From positions 1,789,133-1,844,164 of the forward strand of contig UYJD01000005.1 in the NCBI GenBank assembly GCA_900618795.1: a stretch of DNA of 55,032 bases, given 5' to 3'. Under the pieces are notes generated by a model that saw only the letters and a list, made by a program, of their open reading frames with translations, was not told the origin of the DNA and did no database searches. Positions 33,206-44,893 of this stretch are shown in pieces. The first letter of the stretch is position 1; the number at the start of each line of letters is the position of its first letter. The DNA is from Cyanodermella asteris (Eukaryota > Ascomycota > Lecanoromycetes > Ostropales > Stictidaceae). The position numbers and the translations under genes were made by a program.

Positions 33206-35233
33206 ATGACTTTGAAAGGTCCACACGAGGCAGCTTTGGCACCGCCCATTGATATTACTCATCATCTTTCCGAGCTCACCAAGAAGCGTGGTGCAAGCGA
33301 AGTCAAGCGATTTTACAAGTACTTCCAAATCCCAGGTATCGGACAATTAGCTGGAGGTAGGTTGCAGCACGCATTCAATCCATCAAGTTTCCTTGTCTTC
33401 GAGATGTGACTTGCGTGGCCTGCGGCGAAAGACTGCCGCGGATATCCATCAAGTCCACGCAAAACGTCATTTGCCACTTTTGTTTGGCTGCAACTCGACA
33501 AGGAGAGAGGAATACGAACCTCCAAGATTTTGACAAGTAAACAGGACTTCCATTCCATGGCTATTTTCCCTTTGACACCCTCGAAGCTTCCACGGCTCGC
33601 TTCGACCGCTGGCGACCAACGCCAAACCATCCGGTTAAGCCCCCGCCACCAGTATCGACAAAGCTTCCCAATGAGCCGTTGAACCCCAAGTCTGCACAGA
33701 TCGTCGTGCCTAAAGAAACCGAGGAACAAAATCTCCTCCGCAAGCTCGACGTCAAGACAGCACTGCAGTATGGACAAGCTACCGGGCTTGCGCCCCTGGC
33801 ACTTTGGATACAGCAGTTCGTCACTCGCAATCTCGTACCAGAGGCCCCTTATGCTGGTCATGTCCAGACCAGTCTGACATGTGGCAACACTGATGGTATG
33901 AGCAAGGCATTGGAAGCACTGAGCAACGTCTGGATCGAAGGCAGGGACCCAGACAGTCGGAGGGAGGGGATCCTGTGTGAGGAATACAGCTACATGGGAG
34001 CTATATCAACGGCAGCATCGAGGGGTCTCAATCTCGTTACGATTGGCTCAGACGACCAAGGCATGATAGCCAAGGGCAGCGGAGGCTTGAAAGACGCGCT
34101 TGAGAACTGGGACACTGGACGAGGAAAGCGACCACACCTGATGTACACCGTCACGATCGGCCAGAACCCGACAGGCGCGGTGATGGGAGTCGAGCGGAGA
34201 AAAGAAATTTACGACTTGTGCGTTGAGTACGACATCATGATCATCGAAGATCAGCCATACTGGTATCTCCAATACCCAAAGCGCCAGCAAAGCGCCAGCT
34301 TACGCACCTGAAAAGGACGAGCCATCGTCCGGCTACCCCTTCCTAGACTCACTGATCCCATCATACATCTCCATCGACCATCAAGGCCGAGTCGTCAGAC
34401 TGGACACGTTTTCCAAAACGGTCGCGCCAGGCTGCCGGCTCGGCTGGGTCACCGCCCAGCCCGCCCTGATCGAACGGATTCAGCGCATCACCGAAACCTC
34501 CACTGCGGGTCCATCCGGATTCGTTCAAAGCATGATTGCGGAAATCCTGATGGGTCCCGATGCGAAGAGCAACGGCTTCCACCCCGAAAAAGGCTGGGAC
34601 GTATCCGGCTGGGTCCGGTGGCTCGAAGGACTCCGTGGCAACTACGAACGCCGCATGACGGCCATGTGCGACATTCTCGACCAAGGCACCCACGTGCTGA
34701 AAAGCGGACGACGACCCAGCCTCACACGGCTCAGCATCTCGGACCGTAACAACACCGAAGACGACGACGATGTCGACGACGGTGTCGACGACGGCGACGC
34801 GGCGGACGAATGGGGCGTCATCGAAAGCACGCAAACCTACCGCTACACCCGCCCCGCCGGCGGCATGTTCGTCTGGATCGAAATGCTCTACGAAACGCAC
34901 CCGCTGTCCGAGCGCTTCCGGCCCTCGGACCTCGCGCCGGCGCTCTGGGTCTTCTTGACCAGGAAGCCGTACCTCGTCCTGGCTGCACCCGGGACCATCT
35001 TCGGAGCGACGCCCGAGGTCAAGGCCGACTCGGCGTGGCGATTCTTCAGGCTGTCGTTCGTGGCGGACGAAGACGAACTGGTTCCAAAGTCGACGAACGG
35101 GTTCGTCCGCGGCGTCGCTGCGTTTTGGAAGGTGAAGGATCCGCAGGTGGTGAGGGAGTTGCTTGATGAGGTCGGTCAGCAACAGGACGTGCTGGCTCGG
35201 GCGGAGGGGTGTATGTGGACTCGGTTTTGTTGA
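33206..35233 (+). CDS. ARO8: Aromatic/2-aminoadipate aminotransferase, Aro8-like, with one-base frameshift
   Basis: PLP-dependent fold-type I aminotransferase acting on aromatic amino acids or 2-aminoadipate. Exon 1 33206-33356 and exon 2 from 33545, separated by a 188-nt intron (GTAGGT...AACAG). Seen: RFYKYFQIPGIGQLAGG joined to LPFHGYFPFDTLEA, TCGNTDGMSKALE, the N-P-T-G turn (IGQNPTGAVMG), IIEDQPYWYLQYP and RLDTFSKTVAPGCRLGW containing the PLP-Schiff-base Lys. At 34278-34280 (CCCAAAGC) the frame slips: the first frame ends after 11 codons, while the next frame continues with GYPFLDSLIPSYIS and the rest of the enzyme to 35233. One base fewer would rejoin them. An Asp-rich insertion (about 34756-34805) is unusual. 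Either recent inactivation or an assembly error. Confidence 0.82.
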
Positions 35234-36432
35234 AGCTCTGTCTGCTCGGATGGGTGTGCAATGCGGACGTGATCGTGCTATTCTGCCTTATTGCCCTCGG
35301 AGAGCAAACGGACCGTCCACCGCTGTTGCTGGGCGGTCGTTTAACAGTCACGTGATCTTCAAATAACTTAATCTATGGTCTTCAATTGCTCCAGGCTAGA
35401 TGGGGAGTATGGCGTATCGGACTCAGAGAAAACACGATGTTCAAAATCAAACATATTGCAAGAGGTTGTTATATGACTCACGTCGTCGCCGCCAAGTCAG
35501 AAGCTGATTCTGGGCGGACATGACTCGACTATTTCTAGCCACCAGACAGGTACTCGAAGGGGCGACCACAAGAAGTGTTCATGCATGCATGCATAAATCC
35601 CCAGCCGGCATGGTCATGCTCAAATCCAAGACTCTGGCATGGATGAGTCTCATACGATCGCTGGAGCCTAACGGACTCCTCGAGTGTGCGCGGGGAGGCG
35701 ATTGTCCTTTGTCGCCCTAGTTCGAATCGTGGACAGACTCGGGTGGCAAATGATGCCTACGAGCCATCTTTTAGTTATGCATCCTAATTTGAATCACAAT
35801 AGCTTGTCATAAAGTCACGTCAATTCTACACAGATTACAATTCAGACTCTTTGATAGAATTGTATAAGATTCGTGTCCGATCAAGGTAGTCACAACCACG
35901 CCTGTTCCAGTCCTGCTACCCAATAAAAGAATGGTTCGGGTGTGATCAGGTGAAGTAGTCTGCGATCCGCGCACGTCGCCCTTGCTGCCGCTGAGAAATG
36001 GGGGTATCTTTTTGCATCGAGAATCGTATAGTCACCCTCCTGGGTTGGTTGTCCTTTATCCCTAATTTTCTTGAGGGACAAGACACCAATCATAAAACCC
36101 AGACATCCAATATACCCTAAACGCCTCGCTTTTTGCATTGCAATAGATCATCAAGAAGAAGTTTTGTTTGTACGAAAGACCTGCTCAATTCATTCCTGGA
36201 CACATCATCCAAGATGAACGAAAATGCATGCGCACGGTCGTAGAAAGTTGGACTCGTCGCTTACTGTATCCCGATAAGAGCGAAGAAGAAAATCGCCAAC
36301 TCGTGTCGTTAAAGGTCGTTATTCAGAAAAAGAGCGGTGAATGGGCCATGTCATCGTGAGTCCGTAGATAGCAGCCTTCTGAATGCCCACGACGATCGAA
36401 TCGAAGGGTGGAGGCAAGCGGGGAAGGATCAA
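35234..36432. other. Spacer between convergent Aro8-like and kinase genes
   Basis: 1.2 kb. A CACGTG box lies near 35351. An 82-codon minus-strand frame (35890-36138) begins with a short hydrophobic segment but has no support. No gene called. Confidence 0.4.
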
Positions 36433-38049
36433 TCAGAGCCCTTCCTCACCAGCCTTGCAGATCTTGATTTCTCTACCCCATTCACTCTTCAAGACCTGGC
36501 TAGCAGTGATGCGCCTGCCTGGGTTGGGATCCAGAATGGAATAGATGACGTTCCTGCATCTTGCCCTGTGCAGAGACTCGATCGGACCATAGCCCGCATC
36601 GCTCTTGCGACCACGGAGATAGTTCTCGAAAAACTCGTCTTCGTCACGTTTGGCAACCCTCCAGAGGTGCCTTCCGGTGCGCATGGCCATGTAGATGACA
36701 CCACAAGCCCAGACGTCAACAGCTCTAGGATCGAATTCCTTCTCGAGATATTCCTCGGGGGAGATGTACGGAGCCGAGCCGCACAGTCCGGCGGTCATGT
36801 GCGCCTCTTTCTCCCACGCCATCCGGAAACACTCGCCATTGCCAAAGTCGGTGATTTTCAGGGCGCCATGCGATGTCAGGAGTAGGTTCTCGGGCTTCAG
36901 ATCTCTGTGAGCGACACCCATTTCATGCATGTACTCGACGCCACGCATGAGCTGCTTGAAGAAGCAATCGGCCTCGGCAACCTCGAGCTTCGTGGCGGCA
37001 AGTACAAGACTGTACAAATCGCCGCCAGCGCAGAACTCCATGACCTCGCAATAGTCTCCCTTGGCATCCTGAAGGAGGTCGAGAGTGTGAATGACGTTGG
37101 GATGTCGAAGAGAAGAGGATATGCAGAACTCAGATGTCAAGCGCTTCTGATACTTCTTGGGCGATTCCTGGGGTCGGCGGCGGAACTCCTTGACGGCGTA
37201 CAACTGTTCTCCGGTTGCGTCTGGCTTGTGACTGATTCTGACAATGCCGAACGCACCTCGTCCGACAATCTCCTGACACTTGCCGTACTTTTGCACGAGG
37301 GTTTCTGTCTGGCTCGGGCCTCCCTTCTTGTCGGTGGCCATCTTGTCCTTCTCGCTCTTTAGTTGGTCTACCCACGAGGACATCAGCGACAATTGCTGGA
37401 ACTGGTCGCCGTCCTCCTTCTTCCTAGCGCCAAAGGCATCGCGGAGCATGTCGGTGAGTTTCTCTTGCCTCTTGGCACTCTTCAAGGTGTGTTCGTGACC
37501 ACCTTCGGCCAAAAGCTGGAAGCGACTGGGCAGAGACTTGCTGTTCTTGCGCTCCATGGCTGGTGCTGCAAGCTCGCGTTCTTTGGAGGAGTGTCGTCCT
37601 GTGTGAGAGGGTGTCCTCGAAGGAGGGTGGCTGCTCTGACCGTTTGACGAGACAATGGAAGGAGCCCGGCTCGAGGTGGCTCCATCCGAGGAGGGGGCTT
37701 CGCTCTGTTTGTCTGACACTGCCGTCGTAGCTTGACTGATGGACGGCTCCGAGCGAGCACCCGGTTGAGACGCGTTGGCTTTCCCGGACGAGGAGAACAT
37801 CCTCGTGAGACGAGTGCTCAGGCCGGGCTTTTTGGGGGGGGACACCAGAGTGGAGGGATCCTCCCCGGCATCTTCCTTTTCCTTCAAAGCGGCTTCACTG
37901 AGAGGGATGTTGCTCGGCCGTGCGACCAACGGATCATGAGGGTTTGGTATTGACGCAGATGACGCTCGTGGTGGATCGGCGGGTGCCTGCCCGGGATACT
38001 TGACGTGTAGGACCGGCTGAGCCGACTCCATGTTGGTGGAGCCGCTCAT
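36433..38049 (-). CDS. Ser/Thr protein kinase, Hal4/Sat4-Hal5-Npr1 type
   Basis: Predicted cytosolic kinase of the fungal-specific group (Hal4/Sat4, Hal5, Npr1; fission-yeast Oca2) that regulates potassium, amino-acid and other plasma-membrane transporters. 538 aa, no introns. Residues 1-220 are Ser/Pro-rich and likely phosphoregulated. Kinase domain about residues 255-530: glycine loop [17 protein letters not shown] lysine, a [14 protein letters not shown] hinge, catalytic loop [20 protein letters not shown] (DFG) and activation-segment end [11 protein letters not shown], then a [20 protein letters not shown] helix and [17 protein letters not shown]. The divergent GNGE after DFG and the SPE are typical of this group. 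Start at 38049 gives MSGSTNMES. The long upstream gene-free region may hold a long 5' leader. Confidence 0.9.
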   Translation of the reverse strand: MSGSTNMESAQPVLHVKYPGQAPADPPRASSASIPNPHDPLVARPSNIPLSEAALKEKEDAGEDPSTLVSPPKKPGLSTRLTRMFSSSGKANASQPGARSEPSISQATTAVSDKQSEAPSSDGATSSRAPSIVSSNGQSSHPPSRTPSHTGRHSSKERELAAPAMERKNSKSLPSRFQLLAEGGHEHTLKSAKRQEKLTDMLRDAFGARKKEDGDQFQQLSLMSSWVDQLKSEKDKMATDKKGGPSQTETLVQKYGKCQEIVGRGAFGIVRISHKPDATGEQLYAVKEFRRRPQESPKKYQKRLTSEFCISSSLRHPNVIHTLDLLQDAKGDYCEVMEFCAGGDLYSLVLAATKLEVAEADCFFKQLMRGVEYMHEMGVAHRDLKPENLLLTSHGALKITDFGNGECFRMAWEKEAHMTAGLCGSAPYISPEEYLEKEFDPRAVDVWACGVIYMAMRTGRHLWRVAKRDEDEFFENYLRGRKSDAGYGPIESLHRARCRNVIYSILDPNPGRRITASQVLKSEWGREIKICKAGEEGL

Positions 38050-38865
38050 GGTTTGTACTGCTGTGACGGAAATGGTGGATGTGAAGGGTGCGCAGCGACC
38101 CTGACGGGCCTTGCGACTTTGACGAAGTTAGTCGCGTGGAAGGGCGTGAAGGAGACGATCAGTGGCTGGCTAGAAGTGGTGGCGCGTGCTGCCGCGGCGA
38201 GCGATGATGCAGTTGAGCGAGCGATCCGGCTTGGCGCTCACGCGGAAGTCTGCTGATGCTGCGGATGAGCTGTGCGCCGTCTGTTGCTTGCTGCTTGACA
38301 AGGCCTGGCGAGCGGGGAAGACTGTGGGAGTATGATGGGCGAAGTGTGGGCTGAATGAGAAGCCGACCGAGCGTTGTTCATATAAATAAATAACGCTTCA
38401 CTGTTCGACGGTGTGGCAACGCCCAGACAGGGTCAGTGTCAGGCAGTGTGGTAGGCAGTGGAAAGCCTGTTCTCGAGTGCTCGACGTGCTGATGCAAGCA
38501 GCTGCAGTCGCGCGAGCACTGTGCTGTGTGAGCTCGGAATGTGGGACGGCGCCGGCCAATTTGTCCTGACGGCGACCTGCCTGGCCAGCCGCTGCCGAGT
38601 GACGGGTCACTCTATTGTCTGCCGGCGCACAAGCGCGCAGCGCACGTTGTCGAGAAGATGGGTGCGAGTGGGCTGCTTTGCGCTGGACTGTCTCGAATGA
38701 GTGCAGGCGGCTGAGCAAAGAGGCAAGCTCAGGAGCAGGTGAATGAGTGTGCCGAGCGGTGAGCTGGCACAGCACAGTGGATAGATGGACGCTGGCTTCG
38801 GAGCAGGGGGGGGGGCTAAAAGGTAGATATGAGAGAGAAATAGGAATTGGGGGCTGTCAGGTTTT

Positions 38866-38890
38866 GAGAGAGAGAGAGAGAGTGTGTGTG
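38866..38890. repeat. GA/GT dinucleotide microsatellite
   Basis: About eight GA units followed directly by four TG units, 55 bp downstream of a ten-G run at 38806-38815. Lies about 0.8 kb upstream of the kinase start. Confidence 0.8.
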
Positions 38891-41808
38891 GGTGCGTGTC
38901 TGGGCTGGGCCAGGCTGCTCTGATGAGTTATGGCTGTGTGTTATTGAGCAATGGTCAAGACGACAGCCACGCCTGCCGGTTTAGGGTTGGCAACAACGTC
39001 AGAAGTCATGGTGCGAGCAAGACCAGGATGCAGGTAGGTGGGCAGGCAGGGGTGGGCAATTTGGATGGGATGTGTCGAGCAAAGGGCAGCGTGAGTGAGA
39101 AACGACTAGCGTAGAGATGAGCGAGGCAGGCTGCGCAAAAAGCCAAATGCCGGAGCGAAACGCAAAAAAGGCAAAAGACAAGGCGGTGGAAACAAATCAA
39201 AGCACAGCAGAGCAAAGAAAAGCAGCGCCGGCCTGCAAAAGTCGAAGGGAAAATCTCGTCGCGTGGACTCCGTGGGCCGCCGGCGGCTCTCGTGTGGGGA
39301 GCAGCTTCGCGCGAGGCAGACAGGGGGGAGGCCACCTGGAACACCCAGCTATCGCAGTGTCACGGCCCCGGGGCAGTCCATGCTCGGTGCTTCTGCTCGA
39401 CTTTGAATTTTCCGGCTCGCTGCAGCATGCAAATTTCTTTGTGCGCCATCGTCTCGTGGCGGCACCGTAGGGCTGCTGCACGCACTCGCTCTGGTCTACT
39501 AGTGCTGTATAGGTATCTACACGCCTGCTGCGTCCTCGTGTTTGTCGTCGCATCCTGCACATCACTCTGCTATATTTCGAGCACTGACAATACGTTGCTT
39601 CGCCTCGTTGCTGATGTGCAGCCTCATCCTCTACCAATATCAGCGGTACACAAGAGTATAAACCCGTGCCCCATCAAGCTGACCGGGTTTCCGATCAACG
39701 TCGTGCTAGTAGCCGTGTGTCTCTTGCTCTTCGCCCACAAGATCGAGCTCCCAGCTTGTCGTGTGCTACTGCTGTCATCCTGGTCTTCCGAGGCGCGGCC
39801 CGCTCCAAAACACGACTCGTTAGCCTGCTGAATGGAGACCCCGTCCGCCGTGCTCCAGCGCTCCAGAAGCGCACTAGCATGCTAGTCTTCGCTCTTCTCG
39901 TACACTGGCTTTTGCGTAGCCCCTTGGCTGACGAGAAGATCCCTGCCGTCCACAGCGCCGGGCGAGGTGTGCCTGCGGGGCATGGGCAGCTCCAAGACAG
40001 CTCTGAAGCTGCAGTCCGTATCCAATGCATCGGCTGCAAATTGATATTTGACCTCCTTGCTAGACGCACAGCTGCATCTGCTGGAGCCCCGCTAGTCACG
40101 TTACTGCTTACTCCCGACGACGGGCCACACTCTGACCACGCCGTCTCACACGCTCACCTGCAGCTCAACGTTCAAGCCCAGCTGAACCGATGCCTCTGAG
40201 CATTTTCAGCCGCATCGTTGGGCCAAGCGTGAGAGCTTCCTCCATGTGCTGCGCGCAACCAAAAGACTTCTGCAAGGTGGGAAGCGTGACCGGTCTGGCC
40301 ATTATTCTTGTCGAAAGTCGTGGCTTACATCGAAGCTCCGCAGACTTCGAGACAGGCTTTGCCATCTTCGAGGTTGTTGAAACTGGTGGGCCCGCTTGAA
40401 TCGCTGCCACGGCTGTCATCGGCGGCCAGGCTGTGTTGCTGACCAATGGCGCTGTCCCCGTCAACGCCCGTATTGCCGTCCAACATTCTGGCCGTTTCGG
40501 CTTTGTCCTGCCAGAACCATCGCCCACTCTTTCCCGATAAGTGCACCGGGTCCTTGCACGACGTCAATGATGTTATCTGATCTCCGATATGGTAGAAGCC
40601 GGCATGGACTCAGCTGTTGCCGCAAGCGAGGCTACGATAGCGAGGACCTCATCCCACCAGTATCGTTAGTCCGGGTTGATGAGCATGCTTTACGGTCCAC
40701 AGCCTACTGGGGTGCGTTCCGTTATTCTCTCTACTGTAGTGTAGTAGTAGTCCTTGTTCGAGCACCGATGGCCCTGGGTTACTGCTGGATCCCTGCCTGC
40801 CGTTGGCCGTCACGATCTGCACTGGATCTCTTGGTAGAACCACGTTTCTTGACAAGAACACGCCAAGGATCCATGTTGTTAAGGTTGGCAAACGTCCTTG
40901 CCACTGCTTGTGAATCCTGAACGCCCTCCAGACCTGGGGAAGATATCTGTTCGAATCCCTCTTTGCTGCCACCTGCGCAAGTGGGGGCCTTGGAGCGGCA
41001 TCTGTCACTCAGACTTGATTCTCAACTCCCAGTGAATAATGTCATCTATACCGGTCCCCCTGCTGCACCTGCCTGGAATGGCGTTTCTTGGAGGCGTCGC
41101 GCTGCTGGTGCCGGGCGTCGCACGCCAACGGGGTGTTCCCTGAAGCGCGAAACCATGTAGTAGTCCTGGTGCTTTGGAAACAAAGGAACATGCGTCGTGA
41201 GCCCGAACGAGGCGTGGGGCTCGAGGCTTTGCTGGTGAGAGAGAGAGAGAGACTCGTCAGCTGCGCCGACGTCAGGACGAGGGTCAAAACCGATCCACTG
41301 TACACATCTGAACCGGCCAGAGGCTTGGCCAAGACACTTGATACGTGGCTGCTGTTAGAGGTCGTCCTGCGAACGCTGAGGCAGCAGGCTAGAGGAGAAC
41401 AGAGATGTGAGCTCAGCTCGAGCAACAGGGATCAATTCTCGGGCGGCTTCACCCCGCCGACGATCATGGCGGAGCTTGGAAGCTGGACGTCTGAAGCTCA
41501 ATAATTCTAATACGACTTCATGTTGACCATTCAGTATGTAGGTCCAACTGCCGCGGCAAGTGGAGGGGCAGAGCCGAGACAGGAGAGTGGGATGCGTCGA
41601 GTGCAGTCAGTGAGGTGCAATTCGCGACACGCCGTGCTGCTCTGCCGCCGCAGTCCAAGAATTAGTCGCTTGTTAGCTCCAGCCGCCAGCTCCGGTCCAG
41701 TCGTCTCTCTTTCTCTGCCTCCGGATAAATGCCTCATAGTAGACCTGCTGCGGAGCGCAGAGTGAGCAAGCTGATTGATTCCAGCATCCCGTCGCTTCAA
41801 ATCAACCG

Positions 41809-41827
41809 CCACACACACACACACACA
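41809..41827. repeat. CA dinucleotide microsatellite
   Basis: About nine CA units in otherwise unassigned DNA. Confidence 0.8.
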
Positions 41828-43128
41828 AAAGTCCAACGAGCAGCCTCCTCAGACGACGACGCCGCTCAGCTCAAGCCGGAGAATTGTCTAGCTCTGCGAC
41901 AGTTTCATGCACGAGCTTTCCGTCTGCCAGCATGCTCGACCCCCTTCGATGCCGTCAGCGTATTCGTCTTCTTGAAAGGGGCATTCCTGCGCCTCGACCC
42001 CTAGAAAGCTTGTTCACCGCCAAGTGAGCACTGAGTCGGCATGTCAAGCTCGGCCCACTCCTTTCTCATCACTATCCCGGAAGTGCCACATTTGCCTTCT
42101 CAGCCCATGCTTGCTGCATGTCGCCTGCAGAGACTTTGAGCTCGAGCTCATCCGCCGAAGCTCACCGTGCATCTCCATTACAAACTCCCTTCGTCTGGAG
42201 CCACTCGATCCTACACATGCTCATCTCAACCTTTCCGCCATTGGATAGCCAACAAATGATTGAACACGCTCTCAGACAGCCTCACGCGTTGCGGACCGCC
42301 TTATGCACTGCACAGACTCCCGGCCGAAGCTTGCAATCATGCAGCCATGTACATTACACTACTGACACCAGCCTGCTGGTCAGGCCTCATTTGACTTCAT
42401 GCCGGCTTGTTTGAGCTTCTGCTCCACACCATAGATTGCTTCTATCTTGCCACCGTATCACGTCTGACATGCCCTCGCAAGTTAAGTCTCTGCTTCTGCC
42501 AAGACCGATCCTTTCGAATTGAGCCGTCAGCGTCCTTGCCAAGAAGGCTTTGGGACCCTCGAATGTGCTCACGCGCTCGCCTCTTTTGTCGGGATAAGCA
42601 TCGCTTCTCCAGAGCTGTACCAATGGCCTTCACTCCACCGGCCACGCTGCTGACCAATCCGCTCGACACACTCCCACGTCAGCAACCCTTTCCGCGCAGA
42701 TCCAGACACTACTTCGTGTATCCTTGTGCTACGTGACGTTGCCTGAAGCCTGTCATAGTATGGCACATTTGACGACGAATCGTCGCTAGGATCATGTCGC
42801 TCTCGCATGATGCTCTGGCCTGTTAGCGCGGCTACTCGGGCCTCGACTACCGGGCGTTCGAATCCTAGCTCGAGGCTGTCGAAACTGAAAGCAAGCTATC
42901 GGCGCTGTTGGCGTGTGTTGGACATGCAGATGGGAGACCACGGCGATCCTGGTATCCGCTGGTAAGAACAAGACGAAGGGTAGGAGTGATGGCGTTTGGC
43001 TAGACAGCTGCGAATTCATTGCTCGCATTCTATCCCAGGAGGAATTGTAGACCTGATCATCCAAGCTATGATATTTCAGCGCCGGGCCATCCACTAACCT
43101 GATGTCTCGTGACTTGGGAACAATGACT

Positions 43129-44893
43129 CTACTGAGCCTTCTTCTCTCGTCGCACTGCTTGGCTCGATCCGACGACATCTTTCCGCCAAACCACAGCGCA
43201 CACGAGTTTCCATAGCACCCATGCAAGCCCCAGTATGAGCACGCCGGCGGTGCCTTCCTGGAGTAAACCGTAGCCAGCGGCTTTACCATCCAGGACTGGC
43301 ACTTGTATTTGTTCGATTAACATGCCGTTCATCTCTGGTTGCAAATGGTAGAACACCGTTCGCGTTCCGAATGCTCCGTCATAACCTAGATCCGTGCGAT
43401 CAAACGGGTTGACGCTCATCTTCGAACCCCCTTCCTCACTCGAACAGGCCCAGAAGACAGCCGGCCACGGCATCTCGGCAGCTCGGAGGCCACCTTCAAT
43501 GGGCTTCAGATACCGCAGGTGCAGTGGTAGATCTGCATGCCAAGCTAAATCGCCGCTTGAACTGGGGCTAGATGGGTCAAGCTCCATCAGCATATTGCTT
43601 CCCCAGCTAGCCACAGCCCAGTCCGGCGCCTCCAGGTCCGGCGGAGGCGTCGTCAGCGAGCGAATCTGTCCCAGTCCGTTTGCCTTCAAAAAGTTTGGTG
43701 CGGCTAGCTGATACTTATCGGGAAAGATGTGCTTGGGTAAGGTCAGATAGGCGTGCAGCTTGCAGCTTTCGGGGCTGTGCGCCTTTGGTGGTGGTTGCGT
43801 GCCTGATGGGAAGCTGATTCGAAGGGTCGGATGAAGTCCTGTCGGCGTCTTGAACGACACCGTGTATCGATCACTTGAAGGATGATGCCGTGATGGAAAT
43901 GAAAACAGAGTCGGCGAAGCTTTGCTTTGCTCACCGACCATTGTAATATAGCCACCCAAGCTTACCTTTTCAGGGCCTTCGTCTCCGGGAGCAGCATCCT
44001 GTCTGGATAAGACACCGACCTCGATGCTCTTTCCGGTAGATGACCTGATTTCCGACCAGAGAGTGCCGTGTGTCGCTGGACTTTGCCGTAGTATTCTTAG
44101 CGTGAGAGTGGACGAGATTGCGTCGTAATCGGCATCTAAGGCGTCGGCGTCTTTCAGCGCTGCGCTCAATTGAATGCAGCCTGCATCTTCGGACCAGGAC
44201 TCTTCCTCGCAAACGTTCAAAGCTGTGTGGGCAGCCAGCCGTTGGAGGCTTGGCAGGAGTGCATAATATTGGAGCGATGATGCTGATGCGAACCGAGATG
44301 AGACTACGGGAGCTTGAATAAATGTTTCATTTACGGAAGAGCAGGGGAGTTCGAGATCGAAGAGGCGCTTCAAGGCCGGGCAAAGCACAGAGTCATCACT
44401 AGCAAGTCAGCTGCAGTGATCTCAAAGAAGGAATCTAGGATGGGCAAGTAGCTGGTGGGACCACAAAGATGGTCCGTCACGCCTGGCAAGAGTGCTGCCG
44501 TTCAGAAACGAACTTGTGCTCGGCCAAGTCAGATGATCCAAGTGAGGTTTCGAGAGCACGGAAACGAGTATGGAAAGCAGGCAGGAACGTCTGGACTTAC
44601 GCATTTGGATGCTTTGAAGGAGTGTAGTATATATGTAGGCCGGCGGCTATTCGAGAGGCGTAGGGCTCGACGGCATCGGTGAAGGTCGGAGATTGCCAGC
44701 GCAGGTGCAGCTCATGAATTTGTTGCAGAGCACCTCTGAATTCATGACCGAGCTCGCCAAGACCGAAGGTAATTCTGTCCTCTCGCAAGGCTGCAGGGAG
44801 GTCCGCAACATTCAAGGAATTATCGGAAATCCTCAACTGAGCGGGATTGAACTCGCTCAGGCCGTCGAGGATGAAAGTGATTCTGGCCTTCAT
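43129..44893 (-). CDS. PBN1: PBN1 (PIG-X), subunit of GPI mannosyltransferase I
   Basis: ER membrane partner of Gpi14/PIG-M, needed to add the first mannose to GPI anchors. 520 aa from exons 44893-44601 and 44398-43129 with a 202-nt intron (GTAAGT...CTAG) that joins KHPNA to DDSVLCPALKRLF. Seen: N-terminal MKARITFIL, an acidic REDRITFGLGEL strand, the CPALKRLFDLELPCSSVNETFIQAP block, a large luminal beta region, the family block around HLRYLKPIEGG...MPWPAVFWAC, and one C-terminal membrane helix (TAGVLILGLAWVLWKLVCAVVW) followed by a basic cytosolic tail (RREKKAQ). I chose the ATG at 44893 over an upstream frame at 44965, which adds a hydrophobic 24-residue stretch; the longer form cannot be excluded as a signal sequence. 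Confidence 0.82.

Larger units (their letters stand above)
38050..43128. other. Five-kilobase gene-free region
   Basis: No gene recognised on either strand over 5.1 kb. Many 70-180-codon frames exist, but all are Ser/Arg/Cys-rich and unlike known domains. It includes a run of ten G (38806-38815), a GA/GT microsatellite (38866-38890), GA repeats (41236-41252) and CA repeats (41809-41827). The part next to 38050 is probably the kinase promoter and leader; the part next to 43129 is the PBN1 3' flank. Confidence 0.5.

Noticed and set aside
34361-35182. 273-codon minus-strand frame
   Set aside because: Antisense shadow of the GC-rich 3' half of the aminotransferase.
35890-36138. 82-codon minus-strand frame with a short hydrophobic start
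   Set aside because: Could be a small membrane protein, but no motif, promoter or conservation can be shown.
39292-40199. Overlapping 177-179-codon plus-strand frames in the gene-free region
   Set aside because: Ser/Arg/Cys/His-rich with no ordered domain, and comparable frames occur on the opposite strand.
42835-42890. GTTCGAATCC resembling a tRNA T-loop
   Set aside because: The flanking bases do not form a T-stem or acceptor stem; the same holds for the copy near 40950.
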